A stretch of DNA of 64,000 nt, from positions 1-64,000 of the forward strand of contig NZ_MUHX01000001.1 of the NCBI RefSeq assembly GCF_002007215.1, given 5' to 3'. The position numbers and the translations under genes were made by a program. Origin of the DNA: Pyramidobacter sp. C12-8 (lineage in GTDB: Bacteria > Synergistota > Synergistia > Synergistales > Dethiosulfovibrionaceae). Position 1 is the stretch's first letter, and every line of letters starts with the position of its first letter. This document shows, piece by piece, positions 32,410-40,991 of this stretch. Below the pieces are notes generated by a model. It had not been told where the DNA came from and ran no database searches. It saw only the letters and a program-made list of their open reading frames with translations.

Positions 32410-34014
32410 ATGAGCATCTGTACCCAGTGTGGTATGTGCACGAACAGCGGCGGCAATACCGACCGTCTTCCGAGCCTTTTTGACTCCATCGGCCCGATCA
32501 TGACGGGGCCATCCAGCTCGCATACGGCAGGCATGGTGCGTATCGGGCGCATGTGCCGCCAATTGATTGGCGGCGCACCGGACACGATCGACCTTTACTT
32601 CTACGGCGCGCTCTCGATGACGTACAAGGGCCACGCCAGTGACTCCGGCGTTGTTGCGGGCCTGCTGGGCCAGCTTGAGGATTCTCCGGGAATCAAAACG
32701 GCGCTCCAGACAGCCAAGGCGCAAGGGATCCCTGTCGTCGTCCATCGTTACCCAGACGACACAAGCCACAGCCCGGCAACTGTCGACACAGAACTGACCC
32801 GGAACGGGGAGCGTTATCGGATTGTCGGCCTGACGATCGGCGGCGGCGAAATCCAGATGAGCGAGGTCGACGGTTTTCCTGTCGAACTCCATGGCAGCGA
32901 GGACGGCGTTTTGTTCTCCACCTCCAAAGCCTACACCGCTGCCGAGCTCTCTGCCGCAGTCGGCGCAACCTTCCAGTCCTGCGTGTCGACCGTGAAGGAC
33001 GGCGTCTATTTCCACACGGCGATCTCGGACAAGTCCCTGAGCGAGGACGCCATGGCGAAGCTGAAGCTCCTTGCTTCAAAGGTCTATCCTCTGGCTGGCC
33101 TGTGGAACTTCAAGCTTGTCAACGCTGAACCGATCGTGAATAGCTTCGATGAGCTTCTTGCCCGCGCAAAGGCTTCCTCGATCCCCGCGGTGGCCGAGGA
33201 ATTTGAAGCGCAGCGCAGCGGCGTTACGCGCGAGTGGATCCGCAAAAAGACGCTCGAGGCATGGAAAACCATGAAGGCGTCCGTCGTCGCCGGCCTTGGC
33301 AAAAACAACCTTGTGGCCGGCTTCATGCCCGGCGACGACGGTGCGAAGCTCATGAAGCTTGTGAACGAAGGCAAAAATCTCTCAGGCCCCATCGTCGGCA
33401 CGGCTGTCGCGCGCGCGATCGGCGTCATGGAGGCCAACGGCAGCATGTGCTGTGTCTGCGCTTCGCCAACGGCGGGTTCGTGCGGCGTCATTCCCGGCTG
33501 CCTCCTGACCTCTGCCGAGCAGCTCCACTCCAGCGAGGACCAAATCATTGACGCCCTGCTCGTCGCGGCCATGACGGGCGTGCTCATCGCCAAGCGCGCG
33601 CCGGTATCGGGCGCTCTTGGCGGTTGTCAGTCTGAAATCGGCGTCGCCAGCGCGATGGCTGCGGCAGGCCTTGTCCAACTTGCCGGAGGAACCCCTTTGC
33701 AGTGTTGTGAGGCAATGGCGCTTGCCCTCAAGAACATCCTGGGGCTTATCTGTGACCCCGTGGCAGGACCTGTCGAAATTCCCTGTATCAAGCGCAACGC
33801 GATTGGCGTTGGGAATGCCTACGTTGCAGCCGATATGGCACTTGCTGGCATCAGGAGTGTCATTCCACCGGACGAAGTCGTGGATGCCCTGATCAACACA
33901 CAGCAGCTTCTGCCTCGCGAGCTTCGGGGCACTCTGGTTGGCGGACTTGCCTCGACGAAGACTGCGCGTCAGCTGAAGGACGTATGGTATAAGCGCATGG
34001 AAGAGATGGGGTAA
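32410..34014 (+). CDS. fused L-serine dehydratase-like protein, copy 2
   Basis: This 534-residue paralogue has the same beta-alpha fusion. Its N-terminal Cys motif (C4, C7, C10 in MSICTQCGMCTNSGG) is also present, but the canonical beta-domain GPSSSHTAG is retained (His38). Alpha-domain signatures are ASPTAGSCGVIPGCLL, APVSGALGGCQSEIGVASAM and GLICDPVAGPVEIPCIKRNAIGVGNAYVAADMALAGI. It should be the catalytically normal member of the pair, deaminating serine or a related beta-substituted amino acid to a 2-oxo acid with a 4Fe-4S cluster. GGAGG precedes ATG 32410. The copies are adjacent on one strand, 107 bp apart, so co-transcription is likely. Confidence 0.9.
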   Translation: MSICTQCGMCTNSGGNTDRLPSLFDSIGPIMTGPSSSHTAGMVRIGRMCRQLIGGAPDTIDLYFYGALSMTYKGHASDSGVVAGLLGQLEDSPGIKTALQTAKAQGIPVVVHRYPDDTSHSPATVDTELTRNGERYRIVGLTIGGGEIQMSEVDGFPVELHGSEDGVLFSTSKAYTAAELSAAVGATFQSCVSTVKDGVYFHTAISDKSLSEDAMAKLKLLASKVYPLAGLWNFKLVNAEPIVNSFDELLARAKASSIPAVAEEFEAQRSGVTREWIRKKTLEAWKTMKASVVAGLGKNNLVAGFMPGDDGAKLMKLVNEGKNLSGPIVGTAVARAIGVMEANGSMCCVCASPTAGSCGVIPGCLLTSAEQLHSSEDQIIDALLVAAMTGVLIAKRAPVSGALGGCQSEIGVASAMAAAGLVQLAGGTPLQCCEAMALALKNILGLICDPVAGPVEIPCIKRNAIGVGNAYVAADMALAGIRSVIPPDEVVDALINTQQLLPRELRGTLVGGLASTKTARQLKDVWYKRMEEMG

Positions 34015-34339
34015 CAAAAATTGTCTCAATAATACTGGGCCTTGTTTAAAAAACAACGTGATTTGTACTCCTTCAACAAAACAACAATGGCGGCAAGATG
34101 AAGTTGAAAGCTCGCTGAAGCTGCATGGGCGGCTCTGAAATTCTTCTTGACCGGCAGGGGCGCAGAATAAAGAGACTGTCTCCAAACTGCAGAACTGTCT
34201 TTAAAGACGAAGGATACCATTTCGTTCCGCTTACATGCAGTGCTTCAACACTGGATAAATTTCATCACAGAAAAGCAAAGGGCCGCCTTAATTGGCTTTT
34301 GAGATGGCCTCTTGCTGTGCGGGAAGCGACAGGAGGAAC
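34015..34339. other. non-coding stretch upstream of the IS30 remnant
   Basis: No gene is supported. It may include decayed 5' sequence of the IS30 element, but I could not identify its inverted repeat. Confidence 0.4.
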
Positions 34340-34891
34340 TATCCGTAAAATTTGCGGTTGAAAAAAACGCGCTCACTCTTGATGCTGCATGGGGTTGTCT
34401 TCGTTTCCCTTGTAAAAGTCGGGACTTCAGGCAGTGGTCTCCCGAACAGATCGCTACACGCTTGAAAGAAGAGAAAAAACTCTATCTCCATCAGCTATGC
34501 GACGATTTACCGCTGCATCTCCAGCGGCGCTTTTGTCTGTACGTACCTCAAGAGCGTCGCCAGGACCGTCATCGATATGCTGAAAGATCTGCCCCATGAA
34601 AGCGTCACTCCGGATCGTGGCTGCGAGTTCTACAATTTCGAACAGATTGGCGCCGGTCTGGGCGGAACGAAACTCTATTATCCGAAACCACACCAGCCAT
34701 GGCAGCGGGGTACGAACGAAAACACCAACGGATTGTTACGGGAATGTTTTCCAAAGAAGAAGGATGTCACGGATATACCTAATGAAGTTATCCAGATGTA
34801 TGTCAGACGCTTGAACTCTCGACCTCGTAAATGTCTTCACTGGAAATCTCCTTACGAAGTTTTCTACTCTGCCTCGTTGCGCTTGGTTTGA
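34340..34891 (+). pseudogene. decayed IS30-family transposase
   Basis: Fragments of an IS30 transposase can be followed across frames. WSPEQIATRLKEE (around 34438-34476) continues in another frame as an ATIYR-like segment. The last 104 codons (34577-34891) then carry VTPDRGCEFYNFEQI, PHQPWQRGTNENTNGLLRECFPKK and LNSRPRKCLHWKSPYEVFY. The second catalytic Asp and the Glu are present. The middle of the DDE domain with the first Asp is missing, so the gene combines a frameshift with an internal deletion of roughly 300 bp. It cannot encode an active enzyme. It abuts a copZ 3' stub on its right. Confidence 0.85.
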
Positions 34892-34913
34892 CTATTTGCC
34901 TTCTAAAAGTTGG

Positions 34914-34961
34914 AAAAAAGCCGTCGAGGATCAGGACTACGCCGTCACCGCGATCGAATAA
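34914..34961 (+). pseudogene. 3' stub of a second copZ gene
   Basis: These 48 bases read KKAVEDQDYAVTAIE-stop, matching the end of the copA-copZ fusion (KKAVEDQDYAVTAVK-stop at 20761-20808) with only a few base differences. The stub is high GC, unlike its left neighbours, and begins directly after the IS30 remnant, so the element truncated a second copZ copy. Sequences downstream of the two copies differ. Confidence 0.8.
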
Positions 34962-34987
34962 AAGCTTTTATCGATACGAGATACGAC

Positions 34988-35048
34988 AAAGCCCAGGTTG
35001 GATCATGTCGAACATTTAGTTCGCCACGATCCAACCCGGGCTTTGTTA
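34988..35048 (+). terminator. long hairpin terminator after the copZ stub
   Basis: CAAAGCCCAGGTTGGATC pairs with GATCCAACCCGGGCTTTG (one mismatch-like G-T) around a loop, followed by TTAATTTTC. It is probably the original terminator of the truncated copZ gene. Confidence 0.7.
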
Positions 35049-35257
35049 ATTTTCAATCATCTTAAAGAGCTATCACTATGGAAGCATATGATGCGCTGGA
35101 TGGATTAATCATTATGAATTAAGGAGTCGCTGATTAAATCAGCGACTCCCCAGAGAATGTGCGTGTGTTGGAGTTTCCTTTTGACGGGAGATTTTTCTTC
35201 TTTATAACGTTCAGATTCCATTCAATGTGTCTTGACGTTTATATCGAATTCTCGGGC

Positions 35258-36112
35258 TTACGGCTCGTAAAAAGTTTCGTAGTCAGAATAAAACTGTTCA
35301 AGTTGACTTAAAGATTTCACGTAGCTTTTGTAATGTGAAATACCATAAGCAAAAATTGAATTGAGGAGCGACATGCAGCCTACATAGGACGCTACGTAAT
35401 TCTGTGTCCGTGTCGAACATGTAAAAACTAAATCTGCATAAACATATGACGGTGAAAGCTTGTCATCCGTCACTAAAACGATAGGAATTTTTCTGTCATG
35501 CAGCGTTTTGAGCATCTTGACCACGTCTTTTGAATAACGATTGAATGAAAAGGCCATAACTAAATCGTCAGAATGAACCGTAAGCATTTTGTCGATATAA
35601 TCGCCAATTCCGGGCGTAATCGGAAAAACCGTAAGTCCTTGCATACGCAACAATAAACTTGTGTAGGTTGCAAAGATTGCCGAGGTTCGGAATCCCATCG
35701 TATAGATAATATGAGCTTTTTCAGCTAGGTGAAAAAATTTCTTTATATTTTCTTGATTAATCGGGTTATTCATTGTCCTGTGAATATTCTCGATATCTAG
35801 TCTTGTTACTTCATCCAAAACGCTCTGTTGGTGTGCCTCGGTGAAATTATCGTCGTTGATATTGTAGTGACTAATCAAAGTTTGCTGAATATGATCCCGC
35901 ATTGCCTGTTTGAACTCCGAAAATGCGGAATACTGCATTTCAGTGCAAAACTTTATCACCGATGTCACGCTTACGCCGGCAGCTGTCGCTACATCAGTAA
36001 TCGTACAAAAAGGAATGTCACTGTAATGCTCCATGATGTAGGTTGCAACTTTTCTCACTGCGGGAGAAAAAGCAGATTGTCTCTTTTGAATTTTTTCCAA
36101 GAAATTTTGCAT
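35258..36112 (-). CDS. RpiR/MurR-family transcriptional regulator
   Basis: The 284-residue protein has an N-terminal HTH_6 domain (MQNFLEKIQKRQSAFSPAVRKVATYIMEHYSDIPFCTITDVATAAGVSVTSVIKFCTEMQYSAFSEFKQAMRD, residues 1-75) and a C-terminal SIS domain from about 120 to 260 (AHIIYTMGFRTSAIFATYTSLLL, DDLVMAFSFNRYSKDVVKMLKTLHDRKIPIVLVTD). RpiR regulators normally sense sugar phosphates, but several control amino-acid or opine genes. I chose the Met at 36112 because GAGGTGGGG lies just upstream, within the longer frame from 36142. It is transcribed divergently from the third OCD-family gene and probably controls module B. Confidence 0.9.
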   Translation of the reverse strand: MQNFLEKIQKRQSAFSPAVRKVATYIMEHYSDIPFCTITDVATAAGVSVTSVIKFCTEMQYSAFSEFKQAMRDHIQQTLISHYNINDDNFTEAHQQSVLDEVTRLDIENIHRTMNNPINQENIKKFFHLAEKAHIIYTMGFRTSAIFATYTSLLLRMQGLTVFPITPGIGDYIDKMLTVHSDDLVMAFSFNRYSKDVVKMLKTLHDRKIPIVLVTDDKLSPSYVYADLVFTCSTRTQNYVASYVGCMSLLNSIFAYGISHYKSYVKSLSQLEQFYSDYETFYEP

Positions 36113-36362
36113 TACAGCCCCACCTCGATTTATGTCCATCATAACAAATTTCCGCTTGAATCACATCATGAATATCTCAGAAGATGAAGATCTCAAGGTT
36201 TTCAACAAAGTTTTTTCCATTCAGTCGAAAAATCTTTGTCTATGTATACAAAATAATTTTATTTTTTTGTTGCAAGAAAAATTTTTATGCTAATATTGAA
36301 TTACATCGTACGATGCTGCAGGGACAGTTCGGCAAATTTTATTCCAAAAGGAGCGCGACGCA

Positions 36363-37391
36363 ATGAGTACTTCGCATCTTGAAATTCTATTTTTGAACAA
36401 TAAGGAGGTCAATTCTCTCGCGGGCAATTCTATGCCGGATGTTATTCACGATATCGAACGAGTTCTCTCGATGCTTGACAAGGGAGAAGCGATCAATGCC
36501 GGTAAAATCGTTCTTCATTGGGGAAAAACCATCGAAGAAGAAAACATTTACGGGCGCATCAATGCCATGCCAGGTTTTGTCGGTGGCGAATACAACATGG
36601 CTGGCATTAAATGGATTGGCAGCAATCCCAACAACTACAAACAAGGACTGCCACGTGCAACCGTAACCGTGATTCTGAATGATCCAATATCGAAAGTGCC
36701 GGTATGTATTTCTGACGCGACTACGGTCAGCGCCAAGCGTACTGGCGCCGTTGCCGGATTGGCGATGAAGTACCTCGCGGTGCAAAACGCACAAACAATG
36801 ACGATATTCGGTGCGGGAGCACAGTCGCGTACGCAGCTCGAAGCCGCTATGGTCGTTCGTCCGTCCATCAAGGAAGTTTATATTACTGACATTGTATTTG
36901 AACGTGCCGAAAGCTACGCCGCGGAAATGACCGCAAAGTATCCCGGTCTTAAAGTTACGGCAGTTCAAGACGCTTCCGGTGCCTGCAGGAAGAGCGATAT
37001 TATCAGCACCGTAACTATTGCGACAGAGCCCGTTGTGCAGGCGGAATGGATTAAAAAAGGCGCTCTCATGATCAATAATGCTGATTATGAATACACATAT
37101 GACTGCGTCAGGCTGGCCGACAAGGTTTTCGTTGATACGTGGGAAACTATCAAACATCGTATGATTAGCACTGTAGCGCTGATGTGGCGAGATGGTCTGT
37201 TTAAGGATGAACAGATCACGGCTGAGCTTGGTGAGATCATCAACGGTAAAAAGAAAGGGCGTGAGAATGACGAAGAAACAATCTACTTTAACGCCGTCGG
37301 TATGGGGGTTGAAGATATTGCAGTAGTTTCCCGTGCCTACCATAAAGCAGTGGAAAAAGGCATAGGAACCAAGGTTCCTTATTGGGTGTAG
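36363..37391 (+). CDS. ornithine cyclodeaminase / mu-crystallin family protein, copy 3
   Basis: The 342-residue protein is a more distant OCD relative of the two in module A. NAMPGFVGGEYNMAGIKWIGSNPNNYKQGLPRATVTVIL (60-100) is the substrate region, ATTVSAKRTGAVAGLAMKYLA follows, and the Rossmann motif is TMTIFGAGAQSRTQLEAA near 140. VGMGVEDIAVVSRAYHKAVEKGIG closes the protein. The IKWIGSNPNN form is typical of tyrosine/arginine-type and N-alkyl amino acid OCD relatives rather than true ornithine cyclodeaminase, but the substrate remains open. The neighbours are an RpiR regulator (divergent), a GltS-type symporter and an opine-DH-like gene. AAAGGAGCG precedes ATG 36363. Confidence 0.85.
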   Translation: MSTSHLEILFLNNKEVNSLAGNSMPDVIHDIERVLSMLDKGEAINAGKIVLHWGKTIEEENIYGRINAMPGFVGGEYNMAGIKWIGSNPNNYKQGLPRATVTVILNDPISKVPVCISDATTVSAKRTGAVAGLAMKYLAVQNAQTMTIFGAGAQSRTQLEAAMVVRPSIKEVYITDIVFERAESYAAEMTAKYPGLKVTAVQDASGACRKSDIISTVTIATEPVVQAEWIKKGALMINNADYEYTYDCVRLADKVFVDTWETIKHRMISTVALMWRDGLFKDEQITAELGEIINGKKKGRENDEETIYFNAVGMGVEDIAVVSRAYHKAVEKGIGTKVPYWV

Positions 37392-37429
37392 GCTGCTTGT
37401 CAATTTCCCCTTGCAAATAAAATAGGTCC

Positions 37430-37453
37430 TTTAATATCGCTCAGGATATTAAA
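37430..37453. repeat. 9-bp inverted repeat
   Basis: TTTAATATC and GATATTAAA are separated by GCTCAG. It sits in the gap between the OCD-family and GltS-type genes and could be an operator (perhaps for RpiR) or a small hairpin. Confidence 0.4.
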
Positions 37454-37459
37454 AGAATG

Positions 37460-37531
37460 AGGCCGCTGCAAGTGAAAGAATGAGGTTTTGCATAGAAATA
37501 GTTCTGTTCTCTCTCTAAGCGGCCTTTTATT
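37460..37531 (+). terminator. possible long-loop terminator
   Basis: AGGCCGCT (from 37460) can pair with AGCGGCCT (37518-37525), followed by TTTATTT. The loop is about 50 nt, so it may instead be part of a larger leader fold. Confidence 0.35.
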
Positions 37532-37635
37532 TAGGAGCGTTTTGTAAGTAAATATACGATGATATTGGTTTTTATAGGTGCAAAGTGACATAAAAATTGT
37601 ATTTTTTGCCGTATTTCAGGAAAGGAGCTCAAAAC

Positions 37636-39018
37636 ATGTTCCCTTTGGAAAAAATTACGAGCGGCACTATTAATAATCTGCTCCTATATATCAGTATTGT
37701 TGGTCTGTTACTTGTCGTTGCCAGTCTTATCCGACTCAAAGTACATTTTTTACGCAAAGCCTTTATTCCTGCTTCGCTACTGGCTGGAGTTATTGGTTTG
37801 GCTTTAGGCCCCTACGCGCTAAAAATTATCCCTGCTGCAATGATGACATCTATTGGTGCTTTACCAAGCTCAATGATCACGATTGTATTCTCTTGTATGT
37901 TGCTGGGAGTGAAAAAAGAGAAGACGGGAGAATATGCGCTGCATGACAGCGTCACGGGGCTTCTTTGGCTATGGTCGAATAGTTTTATGCAGGTGGGCGT
38001 CACCGCACTGTTGTGTGTCGTTTTGTTTACTCCGTTTTTTGGTGTTAACCCGCTGTTTGGCTCCCTGTTTGAGATCGGCTTTGCTGGCGGACATGGAACG
38101 GCGGGTGGCATGGCCTCGCTTTTCGAAGATCCTAAGTTGCTTAACTGGATTGATGGTGCATCCTTGGCACCTACCGTAGCTACGATCGGCCTTCTTATCG
38201 GTATTTTCGGCGGTATGGGGGCTATCAACTATGGAGTTCGTAAGAGATACACAAAAGTTCTGACTGGGCCAACAAGCGGCGGAGACTCGCGGGAGATCTA
38301 TCCTGAAGGTAATCGCGAGGCAAGTGCCAAGATGACGGTCAGTCAAGATGTTGTTGAACCTTTTGCCCTTCATTTAGGCGTTATTGGTATCGCTGTTATT
38401 GTTGGGCGCCTGATCGTGTGGAGTTTTGGCGCCATATTCAAGTACAAGGGATTGCCGCTTTTCCCTTTTGCCATGATTGGCGGGTGGTTGATCAACATTG
38501 TCATTCAGCATACGTCACTCCACGATCTTTTTGATCGTGCCACTTTTCAGCGTATCCAAGGCATGGCCCTTGAAATTCTGATCGTCGCAGCGATGGCTTC
38601 TATCAAGATTCCAGTTGTGGTCGAATATTGGATGCCGCTGCTGATTGCTACTGTCATTATTACAGTCTTCATGTATTTCTGGCTGTTCTGGCTGAGCCCG
38701 CGCGTTTTTTCCCATTGTTGGTTTGAGCAGGGCATCATTCGGTTCGGTGCATTTACTGGAGTAGCTGCCGTTGGCTATATGCTGCTTCGTACGTCCGATC
38801 CTAAGATGGAGACGGATGCTGGAACCATTTATGCTCTTGGGTGTCCTCTCATGAGCCCTTTTATCGGCGGTGGGCTAGTGACGACAATGTATCCGTACTT
38901 TATCAAAAACTTTGGCGCGTTGGCGACAGGGTTGACTCTCTGTACGGCTTCAATTGCCCTGATCGTTGTGATGCGTTTGTTCTTCTGGAATAGGGCCATT
39001 CAGAAACAACAGCGATAA
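37636..39018 (+). CDS. GltS-type sodium/glutamate-like symporter
   Basis: The 460-residue protein has about ten to twelve membrane spans in two repeats, and resembles the glutamate:sodium symporter (GltS/ESS) family. Features are FIPASLLAGVIGLALGPYAL near 45, FEIGFAGGHGTAGGMASLFED near 150 (first re-entrant loop), and FGAFTGVAAVGYMLLRTSDP with YALGCPLMSPFIGGG near 370-425. It is longer than classical GltS (about 400 residues). The family imports glutamate with sodium. The local enzymes hint at a related acidic amino acid or conjugate. ATG 37636 follows AAAGGAG. The opine-DH-like gene follows after 29 bp, indicating an operon. Confidence 0.8.
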   Translation: MFPLEKITSGTINNLLLYISIVGLLLVVASLIRLKVHFLRKAFIPASLLAGVIGLALGPYALKIIPAAMMTSIGALPSSMITIVFSCMLLGVKKEKTGEYALHDSVTGLLWLWSNSFMQVGVTALLCVVLFTPFFGVNPLFGSLFEIGFAGGHGTAGGMASLFEDPKLLNWIDGASLAPTVATIGLLIGIFGGMGAINYGVRKRYTKVLTGPTSGGDSREIYPEGNREASAKMTVSQDVVEPFALHLGVIGIAVIVGRLIVWSFGAIFKYKGLPLFPFAMIGGWLINIVIQHTSLHDLFDRATFQRIQGMALEILIVAAMASIKIPVVVEYWMPLLIATVIITVFMYFWLFWLSPRVFSHCWFEQGIIRFGAFTGVAAVGYMLLRTSDPKMETDAGTIYALGCPLMSPFIGGGLVTTMYPYFIKNFGALATGLTLCTASIALIVVMRLFFWNRAIQKQQR

Positions 39019-39047
39019 GTCTATTTTATGCGAGAGGAAGCTTTTTT

Positions 39048-40139
39048 ATGGAAGCGAGTGTTGCAGTTATTGGTGCAGGGAATGGCGGAACGGCAATCGC
39101 CGCATACCTTTCCAGCCAAGGCGTAAAAGTAAATCTATGTGACCCTTTTCCACAGTACATTGCCGGCATTCAACAAGCAAATGGCGTTAATCTAACCGTG
39201 AACGGGCGAACATCGCACTGTCAGTTGAATTTAGTGACGACTGATATTCCTCTTGCCATTCAGGATATTCATTTGATCATGGTTGTCACACCTTCTTTTA
39301 CTCATCGGTTGATTGCAGAAGCTTGTTTCAATGCGTTGGAAGAGGGACAGACTGTTGTCTTGAATCCTGGACGTACTGGCGGAGCTTTGGATTTTCTCAA
39401 TGTAATCCGTAGCCGGGGCTGCAAGGCTGACGTTACCATTGCGGAGGCACAGACACTGATCTATGCCTGTCGTAAGACGGGGCCCTCGTCTGTGGAAATC
39501 AGCGGTATAAAGAAAAAGATCCTTCTGGGAGCTCTTCCGGCAAACCGTACGGAACAGGTATTGGCAATGCTCAGGCCTTTTTATCCACAGTTCGTGGCAG
39601 CGAAGAACTGTCTGGAGACAAGTCTTTCTAACATTGGTGCGCTTTTCCATCCAACGCCGCTGTTGCTGAATATCGGTAGGGTTGAGAGTGAAACTGGTGG
39701 TTTTCGTTATTACCTTGATGGGATTTCCCCTTCCGTGACTGTTCTTGTCAAAGAGATTGACAATGAACGTATGGCCGTTGCCGCTGCTTATGGTGTGAGC
39801 GTCCTCAGTGCAGAAGAATGGCTGGTTGAATCGTATGATACTCATGGAGAGGATTTGTATCATTTGATTCAGAATAATGCCGCCTACAGCACAATCAAGG
39901 CACCAAAGACAATTGATGCCCGTTATATTACTGAGGATGTACCAATGAGCCTTGTGCCAATCTCCGAGCTGGGGCGTAAAGCGGGCGTTGCCACGCCCAA
40001 TATCGACGCTGTTATCCAGCTGACAAGCGCAATCTATAAACGAGATTTCCGAGCGAGCGGTCGCTGTTTAAAGAATCTTAGCCTTGACAGTATGGAGAGG
40101 GAACAAATCATTCATTATTTTGAGACTGGCAGCCGTTGA
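39048..40139 (+). CDS. octopine/nopaline (opine) dehydrogenase family protein, copy 2
   Basis: The 363-residue protein has an N-terminal Rossmann domain (MEASVAVIGAGNGGTAIAAYLSSQG; VVTPSFTHRLIAEACFNAL near 83) and the C-terminal opine-dehydrogenase domain (SLSNIGALFHPTPLLLNIGRVESETGGFRYYLDGISPSVTVLVKEIDNERMAVAAAYG, residues 190-245, with the conserved Asn-His pair, and ARYITEDVPMSLVPISELGRKAGVATPNID near 305-330). It is a distant paralogue of the module A protein at 21.5 kb. The classic octopine dehydrogenase motif GAGNGG is intact, so catalysis is plausible. It follows the GltS-type symporter by 29 bp. Cleavage of an imported amino-acid conjugate is inferred. Confidence 0.87.
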   Translation: MEASVAVIGAGNGGTAIAAYLSSQGVKVNLCDPFPQYIAGIQQANGVNLTVNGRTSHCQLNLVTTDIPLAIQDIHLIMVVTPSFTHRLIAEACFNALEEGQTVVLNPGRTGGALDFLNVIRSRGCKADVTIAEAQTLIYACRKTGPSSVEISGIKKKILLGALPANRTEQVLAMLRPFYPQFVAAKNCLETSLSNIGALFHPTPLLLNIGRVESETGGFRYYLDGISPSVTVLVKEIDNERMAVAAAYGVSVLSAEEWLVESYDTHGEDLYHLIQNNAAYSTIKAPKTIDARYITEDVPMSLVPISELGRKAGVATPNIDAVIQLTSAIYKRDFRASGRCLKNLSLDSMEREQIIHYFETGSR

Positions 40140-40554
40140 TCTGAATTGGTGTTAATAACTATTTCTTAATTGAAACGCTGAATAGCAATAGCGCTCCGAG
40201 GGAGATCCACAAAGCGAATTGCACGGACTGCGCAGCCGGCGAGACAGGCCCGAGCGACTGGACTCCCTTGGAGTGCTTCAGGACTGTCGTTAAACTATTC
40301 TATTAAGAATCAGTATTAGAATCCATGCTCGCTCTGATTACTGGTATGAGAATAACTGACCTTTCTCCATCGTACATGCCCCTATTATGGCCAGCACGGA
40401 GATATCCTCCCTTGTCATTGAACCGGAGCGTTCTAGACGTGTTAACCACTTTATGAATCTCGGCATCGATCCTTTCCACACCGTCAAATGAGCCATGGGC
40501 ACCCTGGATTAGGTTAAGCACGAGACATGAAGCGCAGCTTACGCCGAGACTCTG
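40140..40554. other. degenerate intergenic stretch
   Basis: No intact gene. A minus-strand open frame (40303-40746) has no recognisable family or ribosome binding site. The plus strand probably contains decayed 5' sequence of the ISL3-like transposase that follows. Confidence 0.45.
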
Positions 40555-40905
40555 TTGGCTGCACAGACTCATCCCAGAGATAAGGAATGCCTGACGAATG
40601 GCGATACGAAAGCTTGGCTTGTTGCGGCGACAAGAGGACGGGCGGAGAAAATCGAAAATGTAGCCTACACTCTTGACAAGGCACCAGAACATCAGCTGGA
40701 AAAGCAGCAGATCTGGATCGCCACAATTGCTGAGAATAGCAGCCATCTCTGTCGCGCATACCGTATGAAAGAAACGCTTCGACGGCTTCTAAAAATCGAA
40801 GACACCAACGAGGTAGAAGCAGATCTGAAAAGGTGGCTTTTGTGGACGGGCTACAGCAAAAATCCGGCTTTCAAAAACCTGTATCAGAAGGTCAAGTGCC
40901 ACTAA
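40555..40905 (+). pseudogene. ISL3-like transposase C-terminal remnant
   Basis: About 116 codons remain open with a pattern like the C-terminal region of ISL3-family transposases: EHQLEKQQIWIATIAENSSHLCRAYRMKETLRRLLKIED, then a KRWLLWTGYSKNPAFKNLYQKV segment. In the family this corresponds to the AYxLKExLR helix and the region before the final DDE Glu. The N-terminal zinc-binding and helix-turn-helix parts and most of the catalytic domain are absent or scrambled, so it is a dead fragment. The assignment is by pattern only. Confidence 0.6.
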
Positions 40906-40991
40906 AAATATATAGTCTTTATTATTTTAGGGGCTAGAACAGCTGCTTTGGCATGACCGGATGTTCATAATATAATTTAGGAGGCGTTAAT

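Noticed and set aside
20761-34961. copZ 3' ends as attL/attR direct repeats of an integrative element
   Set aside because: No integrase or excisionase is present, the two copies differ at several bases and their downstream sequences differ. Truncation of a second copZ by IS30 explains them more simply.
37430-37453. Short inverted repeat as a rho-independent terminator
   Set aside because: Its stem is AT-rich and no T-tract follows. It is kept only as a possible operator or hairpin.
40303-40746. 147-codon minus-strand open frame
   Set aside because: No ribosome binding site or recognisable domain, and it overlaps the ISL3-like remnant on the other strand.
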